DNA of 64,000 bases from Candidatus Aalborgicola danicus (lineage in GTDB: Bacteria > Pseudomonadota > Gammaproteobacteria > Burkholderiales > Burkholderiaceae_C), in NCBI GenBank assembly GCA_016703945.1, contig JADJBC010000008.1, positions 1 to 64,000 of the forward strand. Reading direction: 5' to 3'. Positions 43,844 through 52,082 of the stretch are shown one piece after another; positions within the stretch are counted from its first letter, which is position 1, and each line of letters starts with the position of its first letter. The notes under the pieces are model-generated. The model saw only the letters and a program-made list of their open reading frames with translations, was not told the origin of the DNA and searched no databases. The position numbers were made by a program, and so were the translations under genes.

Positions 43844-43967
43844 CCGCTTGGGCGTTTGTCGACCTACGGGCTGCATATTGCAAAGTTTTGCACCCCATTT
43901 GAAAGGTCATGCAAGGGCGTGCAAGGTTTTTTTATCGCACCATCGGTGGGTACTGAAGTCCAAACCC

Positions 43968-44759
43968 ATGCTCGCTTTGTCAACTCATCCCACTTTCATT
44001 GCCCTATTACGCACCCTGTTCGGTTTGGGTAAGAAAACCAGCACACCTCCCACCCCGCGGAAAGCTTGCGCGACTCAGGCACCTGCTGCGCCTGGCCCGG
44101 ATGCTCCGTCCAATTCCCCGGTGGTTCAGCCCGGTGCGCAGGAGCGTAGTTGGCGCAACGCCCAGTTGCAAGCAAAATTGGATCTGTACGAAAGCCATGA
44201 TCCGATTCCTGTTGCTCAGGCATCAGAGCACAGTGGGAATGAACTGTGGTCCGCTTTCAGAAACTTGCAGCAATCCACGCACCCCGTACTCCCGTTCGAC
44301 GGCGGGGATGGGAATGGCCATTTTGCAGCCACCGTACCGGCAAGCGCAGCCATGCTGACACCTATGGACCATCGCGGGGCAGGGTTTGCCACGACGGTTC
44401 ATGCGTCCATGGTAGAAGACCCGGAAACATCCAGCCCTTCCAGCCGAATTCTGTACTCGGACCAACCGACCATGAAGGTTGAGGAGGTGATCGCCATCTC
44501 CCGCTATCGCAATCGGGCGTGCCCCAAGCCGCATGCATGGTTGCGCATGTGCGCGCATCTGGGTAGTCTTTCTTTAACGGCAGATGCTTGTGCACCACCG
44601 GCACCCATTTCGAGCGCTGAGTGGCCGCAAGCCACGTTCCTGGCCAAGCGCGTTGCATTTCGCGAGGTTATTGAGTGGTCGGCTGCAGCGGGCTGCTTGC
44701 AGGTGTTGAAGCAACTCATGCTGGATATGCCGGAATCCGACTGGCAGTACATCGACTGA
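43968..44759 (+). CDS. Hypothetical protein
   Basis: A 263-residue protein I do not recognise. The N-terminus has one short hydrophobic stretch (MLALSTHPTFIALLRTLFGL), then a Pro/Ala-rich linker (about residues 25-55). The rest has no obvious domain. A possible globular C-terminus contains VEEVIAISRYRNRACPKPH and FREVIEWSAAAGCLQVLKQL. The codon use and G+C look like the neighbours. It lies between the response regulator and the LuxR-type regulator, all in one direction. An upstream start at 43806 overlaps the response regulator and was not used. Confidence 0.5.
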   Translation: MLALSTHPTFIALLRTLFGLGKKTSTPPTPRKACATQAPAAPGPDAPSNSPVVQPGAQERSWRNAQLQAKLDLYESHDPIPVAQASEHSGNELWSAFRNLQQSTHPVLPFDGGDGNGHFAATVPASAAMLTPMDHRGAGFATTVHASMVEDPETSSPSSRILYSDQPTMKVEEVIAISRYRNRACPKPHAWLRMCAHLGSLSLTADACAPPAPISSAEWPQATFLAKRVAFREVIEWSAAAGCLQVLKQLMLDMPESDWQYID

Positions 44760-44802
44760 CGGGTCTATACCGGCACCACTCCTGCGCGTAAGCGCTGACC
44801 GA

Positions 44803-45444
44803 ATGATGAAGCGGACCCACAGTACTTTGTTCGTTACCCACGACCCTGGGCTATTGTCACATTGGCAAAAAGCCTTTGGCAAGACCCAACATGTTGGAAT
44901 CAACGTGATTGAAGCATTTCTTAAGACTACGCCCACACTCCCCTGTGTCGCCTGGATAGACACTGCGATCCCTGCGCGACCTGCCTGGACGTCAGAAGCT
45001 TGGATGTCTACGCTTCAAAATGAACAAATCAGTATTGTTGCGGCAAGTTCCAACCCCTGCGATGACGAAGCCATGGAGGCATTGGATGCGGGTTGTGTTG
45101 CATATTGCCATGCATTTTCTGACTTACCGACGCTAAGGCAGGTTCGAGAGGTTGTCGAAGGGGGGCAGGTGTGGATTGGCAAAAGTTTGATGCAACGCCT
45201 TCTCCACAACGTCAATCGTGTGGTTTCAAGGTCGCCGTCAGTGGATGATGCATGGCGCGAACAGTTGACGCGCCGCGAGGTTGAAGTTGCCATTCTTGCC
45301 GCCAATGGTGCGTCCAACAACGCCATTGCCACCCAATGCAAGATATCGGAACGAACAGTCAAAGCGCATTTGAGTTCAATTTTTGACAAACTGAATATCA
45401 CCGATCGACTTCAACTAGCGCTTCGAGTTCACGGAATCCAGTAA
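44803..45444 (+). CDS. LuxR-type regulator with atypical receiver-like domain
   Basis: A 213-residue protein with a C-terminal LuxR/FixJ HTH (LTRREVEVAILAANGASNNAIATQ, ISERTVKAHLSSIFDKLNITDRLQLALRVHG). The N-terminal 120 residues have a receiver-like length and pattern (STLFVTHDPGLLSHWQKAF, VAWIDTAIP), but the usual acidic pocket and Lys are not clear, so phosphorylation may not control it. It stands just upstream of the TolC-like gene, with 126 bases between, and is its likely regulator. The first or second ATG (44803 or 44806) may be the start. Confidence 0.8.
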   Translation: MMKRTHSTLFVTHDPGLLSHWQKAFGKTQHVGINVIEAFLKTTPTLPCVAWIDTAIPARPAWTSEAWMSTLQNEQISIVAASSNPCDDEAMEALDAGCVAYCHAFSDLPTLRQVREVVEGGQVWIGKSLMQRLLHNVNRVVSRSPSVDDAWREQLTRREVEVAILAANGASNNAIATQCKISERTVKAHLSSIFDKLNITDRLQLALRVHGIQ

Positions 45445-45570
45445 TCCCGCCTGTCACCCCCTGAATTTTCATTGAAAATCAATTGTTACAAATAGTTACC
45501 GAACACTAGCACATCGGCCGAGTCCAGCGGCGCCTAATGTTCGGTCAGTCTTGGAAAGCCCTCCCGAAGT

Positions 45571-47427
45571 ATGACCAGATTAACTTCCATCGCGTGTGCA
45601 GTACTCATTGCAACCACCGGTTTCAATGTAGGTGCCGCCAGCCCGCAGTCGCCAAGGACTCTGAAAGACGCCGTGGAGAGAGCCATACTGCAAAACCCCG
45701 AAGTCAAATTGCGCTTTCACAACCTCGAAGCAGCAAGTGCAGAACGCAGGGTGGCTGAAGGCGGCTGGCTGCCACGTATTGAACTGGAAGTTGCCGGTGG
45801 TACCTACGAAACCAAAAACCCGGCGCTCGCAGCGGCACTCGGTTACTCAGGCAACCGGGCTTCCCTGCAGTTGCGTCAGACCCTGTTTGACGGGTTTGCG
45901 ACCCTGCATGAAACCCGCCGTCTCAGCTATGCACAGCAGGCGGCCTATTACGAACTGATGTCCGCCAGCAACCAGACCGCCCTGGATGCGTCCCGAGCCT
46001 ATCTTGATGTGTTGCGGTTTCGCGAGCTGGTTCAACTTGCGGCCGACAACTTCACCACCCATCAGGAAGTGCATGACCGGCTGAGCCAAAAAGTGACGGC
46101 CGGTGTTGGCCGGAAAGTCGACCTGGAACAAGCGGCGGGCCGTATGTCGCTGGCCGAATCCAACTGGTTGACCGAGGTTAGCAATTTGCACGATGTCTCA
46201 GCCCGGTACCAAAGACTGGTGGGGGAAACGCCGGCCCCTGACCTGGCGACGGTCACACCCATGCCAAGTCCGCAACCGGCAGGTGCGGCTTATCTGACCG
46301 ACGCGGTTCGCAGGAATCCGGACTTCCTCTCGGCGGTGGCGTCGATTCGTGGTTACCGCTCGGACGCCAGCCTGCGTCGTGCAGCCTACGCGCCAACCAT
46401 CGAATTTCGGGCGCGTCAAAGTTATGAGTCCAACCAGAGCGGCGTTACCGGTAACTACCGAGACACCGCCCTCGAATTGGTCTTGAACTACAACCTTTAC
46501 CGCGGCGGGTCAGACAAGGCGCGGGTCGACCAGTATGTGGCAAAACTCAGCAGCGCCCATGATTTGCGGGACAAAGCTTGCCGCGATGTGTGGCAAACCG
46601 GCGAAATTGCACTGAATGACGCTCAGAAACTGACCTCCCAAATCAAGTTGCTAGCCCAACACGAACTCTCCACATCCAAAGCGAAACAGGCCTACCAGCA
46701 GCAGTTTGACATCGGCCAACGATCCCTACTGGATCTATTGGATACTGAAAATGAGCTGTACCAGGCTCGCCGAGCGTTGGCAAACGCGGAGTATGACCTT
46801 CGCCTGTCTTCGGTACGGGTTCTTGCGACGTCTGGCTCATTGCTCAGCGCGCTGAAGTTGCAGGCCTTGTCCAATGCAATACCCGAAACATCCGGCGGTA
46901 CCGAAACTGATGACGAGTTAATGCAGTGCAGCACTCAATTGCAGAAGTTGCCGTCGCTGGACCGGGCCTTCGATTCACGACCAGCCAACTTGCCGGCAGA
47001 CCCGCTCAAACCGACCCCACCGGCAAGCCCAGTGCCGGTGCCCGCTCCGAGCCCTGCCGCGCAAACTGCCGCCACCTGTATGGAGCTACCCAAAGTCGTC
47101 TTAGGTTGGTTAGGTGCATGGAACCGGAAGGACGTGACCGGCTATTTGGCAACCTATTCTGACAACTTTGTACCCGCCAAGGGCATGAAGCGCAAGCAAT
47201 GGGAGGCCATGCGCAAAACACGTATCAGCAAACAGGGCGACCTGAAAATCGCCATTGGCAAGGTACAGCCGGTGCGGTGTGATGCCAAGACCGCCGAAGT
47301 CTCTTTCCCGCAGGAATACGGCTCGGTCGACTACAAGGACAAGGTAGAAAAAACCCTGTCTCTGGAACAGGTTCAAGGCGTCTGGAAAATCACCAAGGAA
47401 ACGGTGACCAAGGGCCGGGCCTACTAA
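45571..47427 (+). CDS. TolC-family outer-membrane protein with NTF2-like C-terminal domain
   Basis: A 618-residue exported protein. After a signal peptide (MTRLTSIACAVLIATTGF) come two TolC/OEP repeats with long coiled-coil helices (LKDAVERAILQNPEVKLRF, DIGQRSLLDLLDTENELYQARRAL). This resembles the AggA/LapE group that serves type I secretion of large adhesins. A Pro-rich linker (PTPPASPVPVPAPSP, about residue 485) leads to an extra domain of about 110 residues (VVLGWLGAWNRKDVTGYLATYSDNF), which fits the SnoaL/NTF2-like fold often fused to such proteins. No inner-membrane ABC or adaptor gene is adjacent here. Confidence 0.85.
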   Translation: MTRLTSIACAVLIATTGFNVGAASPQSPRTLKDAVERAILQNPEVKLRFHNLEAASAERRVAEGGWLPRIELEVAGGTYETKNPALAAALGYSGNRASLQLRQTLFDGFATLHETRRLSYAQQAAYYELMSASNQTALDASRAYLDVLRFRELVQLAADNFTTHQEVHDRLSQKVTAGVGRKVDLEQAAGRMSLAESNWLTEVSNLHDVSARYQRLVGETPAPDLATVTPMPSPQPAGAAYLTDAVRRNPDFLSAVASIRGYRSDASLRRAAYAPTIEFRARQSYESNQSGVTGNYRDTALELVLNYNLYRGGSDKARVDQYVAKLSSAHDLRDKACRDVWQTGEIALNDAQKLTSQIKLLAQHELSTSKAKQAYQQQFDIGQRSLLDLLDTENELYQARRALANAEYDLRLSSVRVLATSGSLLSALKLQALSNAIPETSGGTETDDELMQCSTQLQKLPSLDRAFDSRPANLPADPLKPTPPASPVPVPAPSPAAQTAATCMELPKVVLGWLGAWNRKDVTGYLATYSDNFVPAKGMKRKQWEAMRKTRISKQGDLKIAIGKVQPVRCDAKTAEVSFPQEYGSVDYKDKVEKTLSLEQVQGVWKITKETVTKGRAY

Positions 47428-47700
47428 GAACTTAGGTGTCGCGATAGTGCTGTCTGGCCGAAAGGAGTTGCGTCACCAGTGTCGCACGAACTAAAGTTGT
47501 TTCTCCCGTGATCGAACCCTTACGAGGGAAACATCACCATTTGGCTAATTTCGAAACAACTTAACTTCAAATCTCTCAAGTCCGAAGGTGGCCACTGGCC
47601 GGTGCGCCGGTTTATGAAATTGTGCTACTTTGCTGCCGTTCGTCATGTGTAGGCCACTGGTCGCTTTGGAGGAGGTAGATTGCCAACTTCACCGGCAGCA

Positions 47701-47796
47701 ATGCGTCTAAACCGGGTATTGCCTGCATCGCAATCAAACCCCACACCCGAGGAGGGCGGTGGGGCTTGCGGGCGTAGGCCGCACTTGCGGCTGCCA
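47701..47796 (+). repeat. Palindrome-containing direct repeat, unit 1
   Basis: About 95 bases repeated with roughly 80-85 percent identity at 48034-48128. It contains the hairpin CCCCACACCC-gagg-aGGGcggTGGGG followed by CTTGCGGGCGTA-GCCGCACTTGC. It lies in the 1-kb gene-free gap 47428-48429. Confidence 0.7.
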
Positions 47797-47930
47797 CAGC
47801 GTGTGCGCACCAACCAAGGGGTTGACGCAACAGAGTCCGCAAACCAACCCGGACCGCCCGCGACGCGCGCCGGAGAACGAAAGCCACGCCGTCCGCCGCC
47901 GTGAAAGCCTCTCCACCAAAATCCCTAAGC

Positions 47931-47990
47931 TCTTTGGCCATCAAGCCCTCGTGGAATATGGATGTATCGCTACAAATATAGTAGCAAATT
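47931..47990 (+). repeat. Dispersed intergenic repeat, copy 6
   Basis: TTGGCCATCAAGCCCTCGTGGAATATGGATGTATCGCTACAAATATAGTAGCAA, close to copy 1 in its CAAGCCCT and GTGGAATATG segments. Confidence 0.7.
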
Positions 47991-48033
47991 CGTATTCCAG
48001 GCGGTCGCCCATACCTAGTGAAGTACGCCGACT

Positions 48034-48128
48034 ATGCGTCTGAACCGGCAATTGTCCCTACCGCAAACCAACCCCACACCCGAGGCGGGCGATGGGGCTT
48101 GCGGGCGTACGCCGCACTTGCAGTTGCA
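48034..48128 (+). repeat. Palindrome-containing direct repeat, unit 2
   Basis: Second copy of the unit at 47701, offset by 333 bases, with the hairpin CCCCACACCCG-agg-CGGGcgaTGGGG. A few substitutions distinguish it, some of them compensating in the stem. Confidence 0.7.
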
Positions 48129-48190
48129 TCAGAACAGACCTGCATACAACCGGCGCCACCAAGGCCCCAGCCAATCAAGAGAAATGAGTC

Positions 48191-48248
48191 TGCTACTAAT
48201 ACGATAGCTGCTTATGCATATTTCACGTGGGCTAGAGGTCGATTTGAC
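48191..48248 (-). repeat. Dispersed intergenic repeat, copy 7 (inverted)
   Basis: TGCTACTAATACGATAGCTGCTTATGCATATTTCACGTGGGCTAGAGGTCGATTTG, the reverse complement of the usual orientation. Copies 6 and 7 face each other within 260 bases. Confidence 0.75.
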
Positions 48249-48429
48249 TATGCAAAACCCGAGGGTCATGCGATCAGTCAATCAACTGGCTTGCCCGAAG
48301 CCGAAACGTCTTTGACGTATTTGTCAGGGGTGAGCGAGAGCCACCGCTCGGAATCTTGCCTTGGCCGTGAGCATCTGGTGAAAAGTTGGCACAATGCGAC
48401 TCCTTTCCAAGACTTTGGGCTCCCCGACC

Positions 48430-51264
48430 ATGAAGCGACTTCTCACCGCCATTCTTGCAGCGACCCTCACGGCATCGGTATGGTGCGCAGCATCTCCCGC
48501 GACCACGGACTTGCCGAAGTTCATCCAGGCACCGACGGACAAAGCGAAGTTCAGGCGCTTCACGCTGGACAACGGCATGAAAGTCCTGCTGGTTACTGAC
48601 CCCAAGTACAACAAGTCAGCTGCCTCTTTGGTGGTGCACACTGGACAGATCGACGACCCCAGCGATACCGAGGGCCTTGCCCACTTCTTGGAGCACATGT
48701 TGTTTTTGGGTACCGAGAAGTACCCCAACATCACGGACTACGGCAACTTTATTCGCTCCAACGGCGGATACAACAACGCCTACACAGCGTCGGATCACAC
48801 CAATTATCAATTCGAAGTGCGTCACGACGCCCTGCCTGGTGCGTTAGATCGATTCGCCCAGTTTTTCATTGCCCCCACGTTTAACGCAGAGTTTGTTGGC
48901 CGCGAAGTCTCTGCCGTGAATAACGAAGCCATGCGCCACGTGCAAAACGATTTCCGCCGTCAGATCGGCGTGCTACGTGAGATGTACGATCAAAGCAGCG
49001 GGGAAAGTAAATTTTCAACCGGCAACAAGACGACTCTGGCCAAGGCCGACCCCAAAGCCGTACGCGCCTTCTATGAAGGCCACTATTCAGCCGATCGCAT
49101 GGCGCTCGCCATTGCCGGCACGGCCAGCCTCGATGATCTGGAGAAACTGGCGCGAGACACCTTCAGCAGTGTCCTCAAGCGTGAACTGCCACCGCTGGTG
49201 CGTGAAGCGACTTTCCTTCCAATCAAGGATAGTCTGCGTATGGCCACGATGGAGCCCATCAAAGAGGTGCAAAAGCTCAGCCTCGAGTTTTTAGTGCCCG
49301 CGACACGCCCGGATTTTGCAGGCAAGTCTGACCAACTATTGACCCAGTTGATTGCCTACCCTGGTGAAGGCGGATTGGTCACCATCCTGAAGCGGGAGGG
49401 GCTGATCAATGGCCTCAATGCCTATGTGTGGGAGCGGACCCAAAACTACGGCTCCCTCATGGTCGACATTGAATTGACACCCGAAGGTCTGCAAGCGCAC
49501 AAAAAGGTGCTGCAATCGGTCTTCAGCTATCTGGAATTCTTGCGCTCAACCACCTACCCGACAGATTTCTTCACCGATCGTGCCCGCGTAGCGCAACTGC
49601 AGGAAACTTTCTCGGACCGTGGGGAAGGGGCTGCGCTGGTCACAAAGCTCGCCAACCAAGCCCTGTTTTACCCCCTTGACATTGCGGAGCGTGCCACGGT
49701 CGTTTGGGGTAAAGCCGACGAAGCGTCATACCGCAAGCTGGTTGGCGCACTGCTTCCTTCACGCATGCTCGTGACATTGGTCGCCAAGGGGCTGCCTGTG
49801 AATCGCAAAGAACGCATCTACGAAACCGGTTACGCGGTCACGGAGGAAACCGGCACCGCCTACGAAGCCCTGACAAAGCCCGCCAAGATGGCTGGCTTTG
49901 CCTTGCCGCGGCCTAACCGTTTCATGCCCAGTACCACTGCGCTGCTGCCCGAGCGGCCCACGGCGCTGATTAACGAGCCCGGCCTACAACTTTTCTATGC
50001 GCAGGATACCGAGTTTCAACGTCCATCCACCACCTTGGTGATGCGTTTCGTGCCTTTGCGCCACACGGCAACTGCTGAAAATATGGCGCTACTGCGTTTG
50101 TTGGACATGACGCTACGCGATGCACTGTCGGACTCTCTGGGTGACGCGGAGCTGGCCGGCGTCGCGTTGAAGTCCGAGCTCAGCACCGAAGGTTACAAAG
50201 TGACCGTGTCAGGGTTTGGCGACTCACCCGCGCGACTGGCCCAATACTTTGCGCAGCAGTTGCGCGCGTACACCATTTCGCGCCAACGGTTTGAAGCTGT
50301 GAAGGAATTGGCACTGCGCGCCGTCAAGAGTTATGAACAGACGGAAGCCTATCAACTTGCGCGCGATAGACGCGATGCGATGACGAGGGAGTTCTACTTT
50401 TTACCCACCGAACAGAAAGTTGCCATCGAGTCTGCGACTTTTGCCAAGTTGCAAGGTTTCATCAAACGCTACTTTGCCACGGGGCGCCTGGAAATTTTGA
50501 TGCATGGCAACCTGTCTGCCGAAGACGCGGTTTTGGTCACCCGAGACTTGGCCGCAAAAATTGGTGCCAAACTTGCCCCTGCGCAGGCGAAGCAGCTGGT
50601 GCGCCGTCGCCACCTGGATGTTTCGGCCAATGAGAACGTGTTGGACGCAGGCCCAATCGCAGGTGTCAACTCTGCATTGATCATGGACTACCAACTGAAG
50701 GACGAGACACCCGCAACCCGCGCAGCAGCATTGGTTCTGGGGAGCTTCTTTGATCAGCCGTTCTACTCGGAGCTGCGCACCAAGCAGCAGCTTGGCTACA
50801 TCGTCGGGTCATCGTCTACGGCGTCACTGCGCCAGCGCTTCTTTACTTTTATCGTGCAGTCCAGCGAGTACGGCCCTGTTGAACTGCGCAAGCGTGCAGA
50901 GGCATTCATCGCCACCTTGCCCGCAACTCTGCAAGCAACGACGGATGCGCAGTGGGCTACGCTGATCGCCGGTGCGCGCTCTAACCTTGAGCAGAAGCCG
51001 AAGAGTATTGGCGAAAAGGCAGAGGTCATGTTCACGTCGGCCTACGATTTTTCGGGTGAGTGGAACCGCCGTCAGGAGGCACTGCTGGCTTTGGATAGCC
51101 TAACCAAAGATCAAGCCGTTGCTCTACTCACCCAAACTTTGTCCGGCGCCGAGCAGAAACGCCGAACGGTGATGCTGCACGCTGCAAAGCACGCTGAGGG
51201 CAACGCTGCATCCGCAACGTTTGCCGACAGGACGAAATGGAAATTGACCAGGAAATTTCAGTGA
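48430..51264 (+). CDS. M16-family (insulinase/pitrilysin-like) zinc protease
   Basis: A 944-residue protease with a signal peptide (MKRLLTAILAATLTASVWC), so it is periplasmic. The inverted zinc motif HxxEH is in GLAHFLEHMLFLG (about residue 80), and the third ligand Glu is in EVSAVNNEAMRH. The four-part M16 layout is visible: the active domain, the middle part with EGLINGLNAYVWERTQNYG, and the C-terminal substrate-clamping half with ELRTKQQLGYIVGSSS. The length matches single-chain pitrilysin types. ATG 48430 begins the signal peptide. It is convergent with kdpE. Confidence 0.92.
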   Translation: MKRLLTAILAATLTASVWCAASPATTDLPKFIQAPTDKAKFRRFTLDNGMKVLLVTDPKYNKSAASLVVHTGQIDDPSDTEGLAHFLEHMLFLGTEKYPNITDYGNFIRSNGGYNNAYTASDHTNYQFEVRHDALPGALDRFAQFFIAPTFNAEFVGREVSAVNNEAMRHVQNDFRRQIGVLREMYDQSSGESKFSTGNKTTLAKADPKAVRAFYEGHYSADRMALAIAGTASLDDLEKLARDTFSSVLKRELPPLVREATFLPIKDSLRMATMEPIKEVQKLSLEFLVPATRPDFAGKSDQLLTQLIAYPGEGGLVTILKREGLINGLNAYVWERTQNYGSLMVDIELTPEGLQAHKKVLQSVFSYLEFLRSTTYPTDFFTDRARVAQLQETFSDRGEGAALVTKLANQALFYPLDIAERATVVWGKADEASYRKLVGALLPSRMLVTLVAKGLPVNRKERIYETGYAVTEETGTAYEALTKPAKMAGFALPRPNRFMPSTTALLPERPTALINEPGLQLFYAQDTEFQRPSTTLVMRFVPLRHTATAENMALLRLLDMTLRDALSDSLGDAELAGVALKSELSTEGYKVTVSGFGDSPARLAQYFAQQLRAYTISRQRFEAVKELALRAVKSYEQTEAYQLARDRRDAMTREFYFLPTEQKVAIESATFAKLQGFIKRYFATGRLEILMHGNLSAEDAVLVTRDLAAKIGAKLAPAQAKQLVRRRHLDVSANENVLDAGPIAGVNSALIMDYQLKDETPATRAAALVLGSFFDQPFYSELRTKQQLGYIVGSSSTASLRQRFFTFIVQSSEYGPVELRKRAEAFIATLPATLQATTDAQWATLIAGARSNLEQKPKSIGEKAEVMFTSAYDFSGEWNRRQEALLALDSLTKDQAVALLTQTLSGAEQKRRTVMLHAAKHAEGNAASATFADRTKWKLTRKFQ

Positions 51265-51338
51265 AACCACTGTTACCGCGGATCGCGCACGGCTGGCATC
51301 GGCTTGTTTTACGGGCCCTTGGCCCGAAACACACAGTG

Positions 51339-52058
51339 TTATCCACTGTCACGCAACAAGCGATATCCAACGGCCGTTTCGGTGAGAAGGTGCTCCGGCT
51401 GCGCCGGGTCACGCTCCAACTTTTGCCGCAGATGCCCCATGTAGATTCGCAGGTAATGGCTTTGTTCGGCGTGGGCTGGTCCCCACACTTCTTTCAGCAA
51501 TTGCCGGTGGGTCATCACCCGACCAGCATTGGCAATCAACACCGTTAATAGCCGGTATTCGATCGGCGTCAGGTGCACCTCATTGCCATTGCGGCGCACC
51601 AATCGGGCTTGGCGATCCACTTCAACCTCACCAAAGCGGAACAACGGATCCACCTCGTTAAACACCTGTGCGGAGGACTCACCCGACCCGCCGCGCGGCC
51701 GTCGCAGATTGGCACGAACCCGTGCCAGCAGTTCACCCACACCAAAAGGCTTGGTGAGGTAGTCATCGGCACCCGCATCCAATGCGGCAATTTTGTCGGT
51801 CTCGTCCGCACGTGCAGAGAGCACAACGATGGGAACATTGGACCAGCCCCGTACATCGCGGATCAGGTCCAGACCATCACCGTCGGGCAGACCCAGGTCC
51901 ACGACCAATAAATCGGGTTTGCGGGTACCGGCATCGAGCAAGCCACGTTTTGCCGTGTCCGCTTCATGAACCACCCAACCTTCGGCCTCCAAAGCCGCAC
52001 GCACAAAGCGCCGAATCTGGGGTTCGTCCTCAATCAGAATCGCGACAGGGGAAGACAT
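51339..52058 (-). CDS. kdpE: KdpE response regulator
   Basis: A 239-residue OmpR-family activator of the kdp operon. The receiver has ILIEDEPQIRRFVRAAL, the phospho-Asp in LLVVDLGLPDGDGLDL and LTKPFGVGELLARV. The winged helix has VHLTPIEYRLLTVLIANAGRVMTHRQLL and LRIYMGHLRQKLE. It is last in the operon, 24 bases after kdpD. Confidence 0.95.
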   Translation of the reverse strand: MSSPVAILIEDEPQIRRFVRAALEAEGWVVHEADTAKRGLLDAGTRKPDLLVVDLGLPDGDGLDLIRDVRGWSNVPIVVLSARADETDKIAALDAGADDYLTKPFGVGELLARVRANLRRPRGGSGESSAQVFNEVDPLFRFGEVEVDRQARLVRRNGNEVHLTPIEYRLLTVLIANAGRVMTHRQLLKEVWGPAHAEQSHYLRIYMGHLRQKLERDPAQPEHLLTETAVGYRLLRDSG

Positions 52059-52082
52059 GGGGCTTAGGACCTTAGTGATCGA

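Noticed and set aside
47612..47944. 110-codon minus-strand frame in the gene-free gap
   Set aside because: It covers the palindromic repeat unit and part of a dispersed repeat copy, has no known domain, and its coding look follows from the repeat's composition.
47701..48248. CRISPR array
   Set aside because: Only two units with 333-base spacing and diverged sequence; no regular spacers and no cas genes.
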